The notes beneath the pieces were generated by a model, which was not told the origin of the DNA, did not search any database, and worked only from the letters and a program-made list of their open reading frames with translations. A stretch of DNA of 64,000 nucleotides from Pagrus major (lineage: Eukaryota; Chordata; Actinopteri; Spariformes; Sparidae): assembly GCF_040436345.1 (NCBI RefSeq), contig NC_133215.1, positions 19,351,306-19,415,305 of the forward strand, written 5' to 3'. A program made the position numbers and the translations under genes. Shown here one piece after another: positions 12,681 through 25,400 of this stretch (positions are counted from its first letter, which is position 1; each line of letters starts with the position of its first letter).

Positions 12681-14203
12681 AGTCCAAACAAGAATTAATT
12701 AGGTTACTACTGCTGTATATTAAGCTAACTAGAATGGAGCTCATTAAAAAAAAATGCCTTTGATGCAAAAGCCAAAGGCTGGAATAACAAGTGTTAAAAC
12801 AGGAAGGCTGTTTTCATTAAACATATAGATTCTGGATTTGATAACTTGCAGGGTTTTTTGGTGATATTATAGTATTTTCAGTTTTATGTGAGAAAATAAT
12901 TCAAGTTTGCATTGTTTAATTACTCTACATTGAAATAACATTTTAACTCTTGAGCTGTTTGTGCTTTCTGGTAATTTAGCCTTTTGTTCACGGCTACTTT
13001 GGATTTGAAAAGCTGTGTTTTTAACACGTATCACATAACACAGCACTGCTTGCTTGTATTGCGATGTCATTGTTAGTGTGTTTGTATTGCTAGAAATGTA
13101 TTTTTGGTGGTATCTTATCATGCAATTTGTTTGATTCTCATCCTTTAGCTTTGGACTGGCTATGACGATAGAGAATGGAGGTGAAGACAGTCATGATTCA
13201 TGCAGTCAACAGTTTATCATGGGGAATAGACCTGTTTCAAAATACCAGAATCATTTAGCCTTGTCTTGAAAGGGTAATGAAACATGCAGAACAAAATATT
13301 TCACTCTTCTTATATTAATATCATTTATTATATATTATCTATGACTTACGTATGGATTTTGCTGGACAAAATAATACAATGTTGTAGAACTGAACAATCA
13401 ATCAAAATATTATCAAATTTGCATTATGGCCAAATGCAACATCCAAATCACAGGAGCTTAATTTTTTTGAATCATAATCTCCAGATGTTTTGGGGAACAT
13501 GCTTGACCCCAGCAAAAATCACATCATCATCCTTTCTAAGGTTTGTTTCAGTGAAAATAAAATGCAAAAATGGACTGCACTAATATAAGATGGCACAGCT
13601 ATAGCTTATGCTTTACATTTTATTATACGTATTCAAATATTCAGTTATTAATGCTTTCTCATACTTTTGCTTGATATTTCCTATTTGCTGCTTTTATTAT
13701 ATGTAAATCCCTTTGAGGCATGCTTTGTGATATTGGACTATAATAAAACTTTGAATTTTGACTTGACTATTGTTGTGTATTTTTATGGATTTAAGAAGGC
13801 ACAACACATTAGTAGTTATCTACGATCGGCAAATTTTTAATCTTGAATGATTTTAACAATTGTATAAGTGCTTGTAAATGAAGGTTGCTTTGTTGGCTTT
13901 GATATTATTAACAGTATTGTAGTTCTAACTGGGGAGCTTTAACTCTGCAACACTTAGACAGTAGCTTGTTTATTTTCTCCTCAAATATAAATATGATTTA
14001 TGCATTCCTGATAACATAAAGCTCTCTCGTCCACACAGACAATGAACAATGCGGTATCAGTGAATATTACTGCAGCCTGTACATTTCCTCTAATGTTAAC
14101 TTGCTTATGAATGTTGTCTTTACTTTGAACAGGGTCGTAAACTTTGTTTGACGCAATAACACAGTAAGTATATTATAGTATATAATTTATATGTCAGGAG
14201 GAT

Positions 14204-14663
14204 TTTATATTAAAATGTTACTGAGTAAGTTGCTTCACTCACTAGCCATCAGGAATACAAGACTGTAGATCAGGCATGTGCTTCCCCAAGTATAGACCCA
14301 GGATCACTATGGGGTCCTGAAGATGGTTTAACAAAATGCCTAAAAGTAACCATGTTCTCCATTTAAATTAGTAGAATAAGATATCCTAGCTTGGTGATAA
14401 TGTTATCTGGATTACCAGATTAATCAACACATTTTAAAGAAAAATGCCTTCGCTCTAGCGCTGCCGTGATTCATGGATTAGTTGTCATCTATTAAATTCA
14501 TCGCCAGCTGTGAGCAACTATTTAAGACTAATTGATTGATCAAGAAAATAATCAACAGATAAATCAGTGAAAATTACCTACATTGAGCTTGTCATTTGTG
14601 AGGATTTGCTGCTTGTCTTTATCTCATTTGAGAGTAATATGAATATTTAGACTGTTGCTGTTG
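14204..14663 (+). repeat. direct duplication, copy 1
   Basis: Copy 1 begins TATTAAAATGTTACTGAG and includes CATCAGGAATACAAGACTGT, TCCTGAAGATGG and GATTAATCAACACATTTTAA, in the same order and orientation as copy 2 at 16238-16945. The inner part (AATTGATTGATCAAG) resembles a dispersed fish repeat built on ATTAATCGATTA. Copy 1 lacks a segment of about 150 bp that is present in copy 2. Confidence 0.85.
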
Positions 14664-15399
14664 CATTTTATATCACTCCAATAAAAGTATGTCAACAAAA
14701 AATCTCATGGTCGCTTGGAGCAAACATTTAATCCCACATCATGCCTCATAAACAAAATGTTTATAGTGTAAAAATTCACCATATTGTGAGTTTAGGGGAA
14801 CCTCGACACTGTATAGGTACAACGTCACGGTCTGTAGAGCTTCTGATTGGATGTCGATAAAAGGGGAAACCCCCTACCATCCGGCAGGGCCATCCCTACC
14901 CTGCTCTGCAACGTCCTGGCGGCCATCCAATGTCACATTCACAGTCCATTCACCGCAACCTAAACTGTGTTTTCCTGACAACAATATGGTGATGTTAACA
15001 ATGCATATGAATATAATGCTGACAACATTTAGATAGTTTGCCTTTTTAACATTTTAACCCAAAGCATTAAGCCAAGACTTTAATAAAAATACGAAAGCCT
15101 ATAAACGAATATCCGGTATAGTATCCATTATTTTGCAAGTCGGGACGCAGCTGTGCTACCTTGTCATTTTATTCTCGATCGTATCAAACACTAGGTGACA
15201 CCGACAGTCAGTGAACTGGTCCGGCTGGAAAAGCCACAAAAAACCCGCGGAGTCATCTCCCCTCTGAAGATCACTCAGCGATCCCCTCCGTTTTTTTGCT
15301 GCTACTGTACTTGCAAAATAGTGCGCCCCACTGTCTCCATTGCGCATGACTGTACGTCGTAATATGAAGTAGGCCTCCTGTTTTTCTCCCCAGCCCTCC

Positions 15400-15736
15400 T
15401 GGCCCCCACCACCTCGATGCAACGTTCAAGTACGCAAAACACGGGGGCTACTGTCGATTATTCGGAAAGGTAAGGATTTTTTAATGCATATCCGAAGCCG
15501 CGGTGGTCGTGGGTAGTGAAATAGCACGGCCCTTTTGGTCGTTAAGCGGTGTTTTTGTTTTTTTTAGCGTGCGGAAGCGGTCGGACTGCAGAGGAGGCTT
15601 CGGGACTGTTTCCGCACGCTTGAGGGAGAGCAAGGCCCAGTGACCCACATTCAGAGCAGCCTGTGTCTATGTGTACGAGTGGGCGAGCGTGTGCGCGTAT
15701 CCCTGTCAGTGTGTGTGTATGTGTGCGCCCCGGGGA

Positions 15737-15768
<32 letters not shown>

Positions 15769-16150
15769 GTGTGTATGTGTGTGTACATACATCTGCCGCG
15801 AAAATGTTTCCACCATCGCTGGTTTTAAGACATTTCTCCGCGACCGACATTTGTGTTTCTGTGGGATTTCGCCAGGATCGAGCTCCGCGCGGATACTGAG
15901 GCTCAGTTTTCTCGCGGTGTTTGAGCACCGACGGTAACATTTTAGGGATTATTTTGTCTTCAATGTCAGTTGTTGCGTGACAGCTCGAGGCTCGTCGCCA
16001 GCTTGCCGTGATAGAGGCTGATATTCCTCTTGTTTAGTTCACAAACGTGAAACGCTCTAGCTGCCATAAGTGTGTCATTCGGTGTTGGCGAGTGTAGCGG
16101 GAGGAAACGAGGACAGTAGCGGCGTTAAATCTGGGTTAAACGGCCAGTTT
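15400..16150 (+). promoter_or_regulatory. clock: clock promoter and first untranslated exon, CpG-rich
   Basis: This is the most CpG-rich stretch of the window's interior. A likely first untranslated exon ends at about 15931 (TTGAGCACCGACG, then gtaaca). The start of transcription is not defined by the sequence. A (CT)n tract at 15737-15763 and TG-rich sequence lie inside. The fit rests on base composition, the donor-like site and position upstream of the clock coding exons. Confidence 0.55.
15737..15763. repeat. (CT)n microsatellite in the clock 5' region
   Basis: Thirteen CT units, flanked on both sides by TG-rich sequence. Confidence 0.9.
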
Positions 16151-16237
16151 TCGGTAGCAAGCTTAGTTAGCCTGCTAGCTAGCTATATGGGTTGCTGTTC
16201 TACGGTTGTATAACGAACACCTGTGGCACTAAAAGGT

Positions 16238-16945
16238 ATATTAAAATGTTACTGAGCCTGTCTGATAGCTAATGACTATTTAGGTCGAATATATTATTTG
16301 GTCTCCGCTGGCCCAATATTGCTCATATCGGTGTTGATTCATTAGCAATGGTGTAGTTACAGTGAGCAGAGTCGCCCATTGAAGAAGCACTGTGACGAGG
16401 CTTCACTTACTAGCCATCAGGAATACAAGACTGTAGATCGGGCCAGTGCTTCCCCAAGTACAGACCCAGGATCACTGTGGGGTCCTGAAGATGGCTTAAC
16501 AAAATGCCTAAATGTCATGTCCTAGCTTGGTGATGATGTTATCCAGAGGTTTTCCTGTACCCACTGACCTTCCTGTTTACTGTCATATTAGATTGGGTTT
16601 TTAGGGATACTATGTGGTCTATTGTGTGATTGGCGTTGGTTGAATTCATAGTTAAATTACTCACCTGACTGTTAGACATTGCAAAGATTGTTACCAGATT
16701 AATCAACACATTTTAAAGACAAATGCCTTCCCTCTAGCGCTGCCGTAATTAATGGATTAGTTGTCATCTGTGAAATTCATCGCCAGCTGTTTTGATAATT
16801 GGTTTGAGCAACTAATCGATTGATCAAGAAAATAATCAACAGATAAATCAGTGAAAATTACCTAGATTGAGCTCGTCATTTATGAGGATTTGCTGCTTTT
16901 TTTAATCTCATGTGAGAGTAATGAAATAAATATTTAGACTGTTGG
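16238..16945 (+). repeat. direct duplication, copy 2
   Basis: Second copy of the 14204-14663 segment, about 2 kb downstream and in the same orientation. It has an extra segment between about 16545 and 16690. It lies in the first intron of clock, so the two copies bracket the clock first exon. Confidence 0.85.
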
Positions 16946-17039
16946 TCGGACAAAACAAGCATTTTGAAGACGTCATCTTAGGCGATGGGAAAATGTGATG
17001 AGCATTGTATATTTTCAGACGATTTTATAGCGCAAATGC

Positions 17040-17470
17040 TTGATTGAGAAAGTAATTGGTTGATCAATAGATGATGAAAAAACACTAGGGCCAAAAAAAT
17101 CATTTTCTTACATCTGGATAACAAGATTTGTAAGCTGTCTCTATAGAACTTCATTATAATGCTGTTTTGTCAATGCTGATACCTTTATCAAGCAAATGCA
17201 GCTTCTTATAATTTTGGATATTGCAATTAGCCACTGTGTGATTTTGATTATATTTTGATTAATTTATGTAATTATAAACTGAATATCTTTTGGGCCTTGG
17301 ACTACCAGACCCTATTCTGACATCATCTTGAGCTTCACAAAATTGTGACAGCCCTTTTCCACTATTTTCTGACATTTAATTTTCTGGCATTTAAAACAAA
17401 TGATCGATTGTTTAATTGAAAAACTAAATGCCACATTAATTGGTGATGAAAATAATCTCCAGATACATGC
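17040..17470. repeat. dispersed ATTAATCGATTA-type repeat fragments
   Basis: Strings such as TAATTGGTTGATCAATAGAT, ACTATTTTCTGACATTTAAT and AATGATCGATTGTTTAATTG resemble a widespread fish repeat. Similar pieces occur at 36815-36880 and 51340-51900. Boundaries are uncertain. Confidence 0.45.
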
Positions 17471-17713
17471 CTAATCTGTCAGTGGTATTTATTATCCATA
17501 GGTTTTGGATTGTGGATTGGGCAAAATAAGAAGATTTATTTAAGTATTATTTGACCAAACTATTATTAAACACGGCCCTAATTTCCCGTTTTTAACTTGC
17601 AGCAACCAACATATTAGATTCCTATTGGATATCTACAATTTGCATGCGTGCTAAATAGTGCACACAGACCCCATGGTGCATTTGTAAATGAGTGTGGGTT
17701 ATTTGTGTTGCAG

Positions 17714-17805
17714 GTGAGGTGTGGCTTACACGTGCACATTTCTCAGTGCCTGGAAGGCTCGGCTCTGAAACAGCTCGTTTTGCCTGCAAAGACATATTCC
17801 AGAAA
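17714..17805 (+). other. clock: probable untranslated exon of clock
   Basis: A strong acceptor (TTTGTGTTGCAG) and a strong donor (GTAAGT) enclose 92 bp without a usable start codon. It lies between the CpG-rich zone and the first coding exon. CACGTG, the canonical E-box that CLOCK-BMAL dimers bind, is at 17729-17734 inside it. The exon call is an inference from splice signals. Confidence 0.5.
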
Positions 17806-19292
17806 GTAAGTTTAAAAAATACTTAATCACCACTTTTTCCATAACTGGGTCACTGTGCTCCAAAAGAGTTTCTGTAGCACTGATAATGTATGCATAATAA
17901 TTGATTTAGTCCAGGTTGTCCTTGCTGCACTGATGTATTTTATTTGGACTGTGAAGACTTTGTGGTGTGATACCTTGGTTTCCAGGACCTTTCAACTGTA
18001 TTAATTCATAATCTAATTTATTAATAAGTTGTTTGCAATGAACATACTTGTAAAATTGAATGCAACTATATATCTTTTCACAGCACTGTCCAATTTAATA
18101 TATGCTAACTGACACACGGAAATTGGTAAAAAAAAAAAAAAGTAAGATTTTTATTGGTTGATGAATCAGTAAACGTGACCTGCTACACTGCATCTCATAT
18201 GAAAATATAAACTTGATTGTGTATGTAAGTGAGCGATTTTTAACACACAGTACCTGATAGTATACGTGTAACAGCAGTAAAAATTGGTAGGTTGAGAGAT
18301 TTCCCAGAAAATACAAAGAAAATTAATGTTTGAGTTTTTCTTGCAGTAATTGAGGTTACAATCGAGATGTTTTTTTGTCTAATTGGACTTGGTAGCTCAT
18401 GAAAAGACTCTCTCCATGGCTGTAAAAATGGCAAATTGCTAAAAGCTGCCCCCAGATTGTCTCGATGACCCCATGTGACCCAAGTTTTCTGCTCTGATTT
18501 CCCCCTTAGGATTGGTTGAACACCATGTCTTTCCCGTGGTCTGGTGCCCCCTCGTGACCCCAATGACCTCAACGTCAGTTTTGACTATAGAGTCATCTTT
18601 GACCCCAAATCCCTTCTATGACCCCTGAGAAAAGACGTTAATTGACCGCGTGCACAAGCTGCATTGGGGTGAGAAACGACCACACATGCATACACACAGA
18701 GCTATGTTGTGCTGCACTTAATTTAGCTTACTTTAAGTTTGGCCCTGCAGATTGTTCTTTCTAATTGAGTCAATCTAATTACACTCTATTTAGACATATG
18801 TATGTCCTCTAGCATGTGTTGAAACATGTTATGATGTTCTTCTGACCACAAATATGGTCTTTTTCAGACCTATGTTCTATAGCTCACATTCAGTCAAGTT
18901 GACATCAGTTGTGTATTGAAGGAGCCACCATAACAAGCCAGTTAAACCCAGTGGGAATGCTGATAATTTTGATTAATGTCGGAGAATGACACAGTGGGTG
19001 AAAAAAACATATTCAAAAAATTACACATGCCTGGCTATTTACAAACACATACATACTTTTTATTGCATGTATCAACAAGAACTATCAAGTTCACATAATT
19101 AGATAAAGCTTGGCTGGTTTTCATTTGAAACCTGACCAGTTAACCTGTTTGTCAAGATGTTTTTGTACGTGCACATGCATGCAGTTACAATTGTGTTGAA
19201 ATGAAAGCAACTAATTAGGGATGGGAATCTTTATATTGATTTCAGTCATTGGTGCTGAAATGCACAAAACTTTTTTTTTTCTGTCTCTCCAG

Positions 19293-19393
19293 GTGGTCTT
19301 CCAAATGCCTACCTCACGCCTAAAGAGCAAATCACTGCAACCACAGCCCTGATCAGCAGCCACCATGACATCAAGCATAGGGTATGCCACAAT

Positions 19394-19458
<65 letters not shown>

Positions 19459-22400
19459 AAAAACTGTACATGCGTTGACACAGGTACAACACATGTTCAT
19501 AGATATAGGTTTGCAAAAACATTGTGTCCATAGTTGTGTGTATTGTCATTTCTGCTTCCTCTTACTACTACTATTACTATTATTATTAAACATTTTCATC
19601 ATCATCAAATGGCCCTTCCATAATAACACAAATGAAAGTAGGCCTATTTGTATTGACTCATGTTAACTGAAACGTATGCAAGATCAAACCCTGTTACACA
19701 AATGCACTCGTAACCTTCTTGGCAAGCGCGACACATTCCTTCTGTCTCTCTTTTTGTGTGACCCAAAAATAAACCTGCTCCTGACATGTAGGAATCCTCC
19801 AATTAGCCAACATCCATCATAGACATAAACAATACATATCTGCTTTCAAGCTACCAACAAACGTGCACACACAGGAAAACACAAAAGTGAATGTTTTTCT
19901 CTCCTCCTTAGGGATGATTGTAGCATCTTCGATGGGTTGATGGAAGAAGATGAAAAGGACAAAGCAAAACGGTAAGCTGGATATATAGATGAACATGCCA
20001 CGGTGATACCACTTGTATTATATATATATATATACAATTTGAATTAATTCACTTTTCATAAAGCATTACATGGTATTTAAAGGATCGTATCTTGATTAGG
20101 CCCGAGCTTGTTGAATTAACAAACATTCAAAATATGTTTAAAGATGGATTTGCATATGTTTTTAGCTCCTAGAGAGAACGTACTGTGTCATAACTGACTT
20201 TAGTGAATGTTGCATTTGTTAGAACATTTAGAATCTAATTTCAAACTGTGGTTTTGATTGTAGTGTGTCCCGTAACAAGTCTGAGAAGAAACGGAGAGAC
20301 CAGTTCAATGTCCTCATCAAGGAACTCGGCACGATGTTGCCGGGCAACACCAGGAAGATGGACAAGTCCACCATCCTGCAGAAAAGCATCGACTTCCTGT
20401 GTAAACACAAAGGTCAGGGCTCTCTACAATCCTCACCTGACTTCCTGTTTTGACCACCTCACATGGTGGACACACATCTATATTTAGTTTTATCATTCAC
20501 CCTTGTTTGCACTGTTGTCAGTGTTTGTTTACACTCATTATTTAAGTTTGCTAAAAGGAACAGCTACTCTGTTTTTATAACACTTTTAATGAGACATGGG
20601 GACTGTTACACTTTCATTAATTTCAGCATTTTGACTGAAATGTTGACTTAATTTATGATGATTACTACTTCTGTGATTGAGCTACTTTACACCTACATCC
20701 TCTACTGTCTTCCCCCTCATAATCTTAATTGATCATGGGATTCTCCTATGCTGAAATATTTAATTACTGTGCGTGGGTTACTATGCATTTTAATCCCAGC
20801 TCTTATCAGTGCTGTGCGACATAATTAACTGTCAGCTGCTACTTCCATGGTGCACTGTGTTATCTCGTATTCTGTTTAACTACCTTGTTTTTATTCTGAG
20901 CCTTGTGCTGTCAATTTGTTTTTGCACCATGTTATTCTGTGTTATTGCCTACCTTGTCTCCATGTTGAATCTTTCATGTCTTATCGCCTCACTAGGTTTC
21001 TCTCACTTGACTTTTTCCTGAAAGACTTGATGTTCTTCTTTAAAAATTCCATTTGCTTTCTTCTTTCCACCATCAGAGATCGCAGCCCAGTCGGAGTCGA
21101 GTGAGATCAGACAGGACTGGAAGCCTCCATTTCTTAGCAATGAGGAGTTCACCCAGCTCATGCTGGAGGTCAGACATGTCACATTTTACACTGTAATCCT
21201 TTCTGTAAGGTGACAATGCAGGTGTGTCTTTTTACCCTTGTGTTGGATTTTTCATGACCAGGGTCAAGATTAATTCAAAAGTCACCTCAACAAATCTAAT
21301 TGGATTAGAAATTTTATTTCTAAAAGTTAAAACTGTATAATTGTAATAGATTTTTACTTGATTTTGTCCTGCTTTTCAGGCTCTGGATGGGTTCTTTATA
21401 GCAATAATGACTGATGGGAACATTCTCTACGTCTCTGAGAGTGTCACCTCTCTGCTAGAACACTTACCGGTGAGTAACATTGGTTCTGTCTTTCCCCTGG
21501 TATGTGTTAGTCATCTACTGTATTGCAGAACAAGTTTTAGCAGGGTTTTTTTAGTGCGTCTGTGGTTCAGATCAAACATGTTGTGATGACCTTTGTGTGC
21601 AGAAAAAAGGGTTTGGCCTTTCTTCTGATTTTTGTGTGTGTTTGTTTCCACAGACGGACTTGGTGGACCAGAATCTGTTGAACTTCCTGCCAATTGGGGA
21701 ACACTCCGAGGTGTACAAGGCTCTGTCCACACACCCAACTGACCCAGAGAGCCTTAGCACAGATTTCCTGAAGAGTCAGTAATACAAGAGTCATATTACA
21801 CCAATATCATATTGTGTGCTTGTGGTTAAATGGGAATATCATTCAGTTTAACATTTCCTTCTGTACCTTCAGCTGTTATCTGATTTTTGTATTTATATAA
21901 ATGTGTGTTGGAGCCTTAATATACAAAGAAAATTACTTATTTTGTTTCTATTAGGAATTATAAATACGTTTATCCGATTTAGTGTAATAAAACATATTGA
22001 ATTTACCTCTGATGAATTTAAATGAAAATAAATAGATAGTGTAAAGGTTTCATAGCTCTGTGGCTAATTTTGTTAGTTTAGTTTAAGTCCTGATGATCAG
22101 CTTATTATGTTTTTAGACTTTTTAGATGAATACAAATTCTTAGTGCAGCATAATGCATTGCTTCAGACAAAAAGTCTGAAAATACTGGCTTACTTTTTGC
22201 ATGTTGTTGGCATCATTATCACTGTTTTGTCTTGACTTCCTTCCACCTCCATGAAACATGACCCATGTTGACTTGACTTTGACTTTTGACCTAACTTGTT
22301 TTTCCCTTCTATTTCTTTGGTCTCCAGCTAAGAACCACATGGAGTTTTGCTGCCATATGCTGCGAGGGGCCATTGACCCCAAAGAACCCCCTGTCTACGA

Positions 22401-25400
22401 ATATGTTAAATTCATAGGCAACTTCAAGTCCCTCAACAATGGTATGTCACTGAAATAGCAATGTTTATTTATTTTAGTTATTTAAACAATAGTGCCTGTG
22501 AGAATTTAGAGCTAAATAGGGATAAAGAGAGGTAACAATCACTTGAAAGTTAACATTTTAATTTCTTTGCTATTTCACACAACTAGCTTACATAGTCACG
22601 AGAAAGTGCACCAGTATGAACTGGTACATGCTTTTTGTGTCATCAGTCAAACAAACACTCCTTGAAAGTAGTGATGACACGCCCTGCCTACAGAGCCACA
22701 ATATAGACTCCTTGACTCACAGAGTAAACAACCTTTTCAATGACAAACTCTGCTCTGTGTTGTGTAGTTCCCAACACGACGAGGAATGGTCTAGCAGGGG
22801 TGTTACAGCGGTCCCTACAACCTGCGTTTGATGACCAAGTGTGCTTTGTAGCCACCGTTCGGCTGGCCAAACCTCAGTTTATTAAGGTATTGTTCTGCAC
22901 AGACACACACTCACACTTAAACATGAAAGTAAAATAGAACTCAGTCATTAATCAAACATTTGATCTAATATACATTGATTTTCTTTTTATATTCATAGGA
23001 GATGTGTACAGTGGAGGAGCCCAATGAAGAATTCACCTCTAGGCACAGTCTAGAATGGAAGTTCCTCTTTTTAGACCATAGGTAAACACACATCATTAGG
23101 CCATTTTTTTTTTCACTGTGTGAGTACTTGCTGCTTTTAAAATATATTGTATTTGTAATAATCCACAATTAAAATAAAAAGATTAATTCACTTCCATTAT
23201 CTTTGCTCAGCCATCCTCAACAAAACCCAGAAAGTAGCCTTACAGGCGATCATGATCTGGATGATTGGGTTTCAAATCATCGATTGTTGACTTTTCTGCA
23301 TCAAGACATAATCTTTAAAAAAAAAAAAAAATTCACAATGCATCCAAGAATCAGATTGTTTTTTCCCCACCATTCCAACTTTCTAAAAAAAAAAAAACAA
23401 CAACAGTCTGCTTTTCACACCCACTTCTTGCCGTGATTGGCTAGCTGTGTGGCGGTGCGAAAGGAGCTGGAGTTGCCCTTCTGAAGCTCTGTTTTTCACC
23501 ATTCATGTACATAATTCAAACACTTTTCATGTAAACAAGTGCTTAGTGACCGTCAGGAGAGACTGTCTGAAAATCAGTGCTGTTCTTCACATATTTATAT
23601 ACTATCTACAGTATGTGTTTGCATCCTTGTTGGCCGTTAAGAGCAGCTATAAATACTTTCCATTCTATTACATTCATATAATACTAATTTCTTTGAGATA
23701 TAAGAAGCTGCATCCAGTTTGTCCTCTTTGGTTACACTTTTTTTTTTAAACACCAATTTTTTTTGTTGTCACTTCAACGTTGGAGCACCAGGACCTACCT
23801 TCTTTTTGTGTGTGTCAGTGTGATTTATAATGATGCCATTTCTGATTTCCAGAGCTCCACCAATCATAGGTTACCTGCCTTTCGAGGTGCTGGGAACATC
23901 AGGGTACGACTATTACCATGTGGACGACCTGGAGACACTGGCAAAGTGTCACGAACACTGTGAGGGCTCAGATTTATACACTTAAAGTTAAGATATTTTT
24001 GTAAAAGCATTTTTTTTACTCATTTCTAACATCTCTTCTCTGTGTCTGTCTCTCGCCTGTTTAGTGATGCAGTACGGTAAAGGGAAGTCTTGTTACTACC
24101 GTTTCCTGACTAAAGGTCAACAGTGGATCTGGCTTCAGACGCACTACTACATCACCTATCACCAGTGGAACTCTCGGCCTGAATTTATTGTCTGCACACA
24201 CACAGTAGTCAGGTACTGAGGCTGAACGCTCACTCATCTTCGCTTTTTATCTGTATCAAGACATTTCAAGACTATTATTAAGACTGTGATTAAAAAAGTC
24301 TTCTTGTATACCCATGATATATTTACTGATGGTACAGCATTTATAAATTGTCCCCACAGCCACCATCTTCTTGCTTTTTCACTGGTTGTTCCTAAAGTGT
24401 CTCTTGTTTTGTCTAAAATGCAGCTATGCAGAGGTGAGGGCAGAGCAGCGCAGAGAGCTTGGCATTGAAGAGTCTAATCCAGAAGTTACTGCAGATAAGG
24501 TAAGTCATTACTTGTAGAAAGACTCTTCTGTTTTCATAAATGCACAATCCCCATGATGACAGGAATCACTAAATGCCAAGTATGGAGAAGAAAATGTAAA
24601 AACACATCGTGGGTGAATCTGTAGATTGTTGTTGAAGCTCGACTAACACACAAACTAAACTATCAGTAGTGCCATGGTTCATCAGAAGCATAAAATGATT
24701 AATGGCCCACATCCCACAATTTTTATTAATTATTAACAATGATAGGGGAAGCAGCTTATAAAAAAAACAGATCCAAGTTGAATATATTGATATTAAGGTC
24801 AGCACGATGGCATCAGCAAAATCTTGTTTGTTTGTTTTCCCCACATAAATGGTATTCATTCAAATTAGCTTCATACTTTTCTCCTGGTCATCATTGACCC
24901 AAGATTGCATGTAACCGTACTTGGATTAATTGATTGACTGAAATTCTGAAAATTCATTAAATATATAAAATAATAAAGTTGGCCTCATTAGGAGCAGTAA
25001 TTGTATTAAATACATTAAAAGGCTCACAAAATAAAGCCTCAAAAATTGTTTCTGATGTAATCTGTCTCATACAACAGGAAGTCTAAAGCCTGTTTTGTCC
25101 AAATGTAATATCCACTAATTTCTGTCAATGAGTTGCTACTGTCTACTAACATTTCTCACACTACAAACCTCTGATAATGTGACCGTTGTTCTCTGATCTT
25201 ATCTAAATCCCTTTAGTCAGTGATTACATCAAGATGAGAACAACAAATGTACCATAAATCAAACTTAAAAACTCAAAGACTCTACGAGTGTGGTTGTTGT
25301 TCTCACATTAATTGAGTTGTATTTGTAAAAAAAATGTCTCTTGTGAGTTATCCATCTTGTAGCTTAGGATTAGTGTGTATCGTTTAGATTGTAGATAAAG

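Larger units (their letters stand above)
10631..15400. other. intergenic region between exoc1l and clock
   Basis: The two genes are divergent here. No exon could be recognised on either strand. The region holds a (TTG)n tract, a purine-rich tract at about 12.05-12.68 kb, AT-rich unique-looking sequence at 12.7-14.1 kb, and the first copy of a direct duplication at 14.2-14.66 kb. Reading frames here are short and show no recognised domain. Confidence 0.6.

Noticed and set aside
18240-18572. 110-codon minus-strand frame in clock intron 1
   Set aside because: No recognisable domain, no splice context and no homology that I can name.
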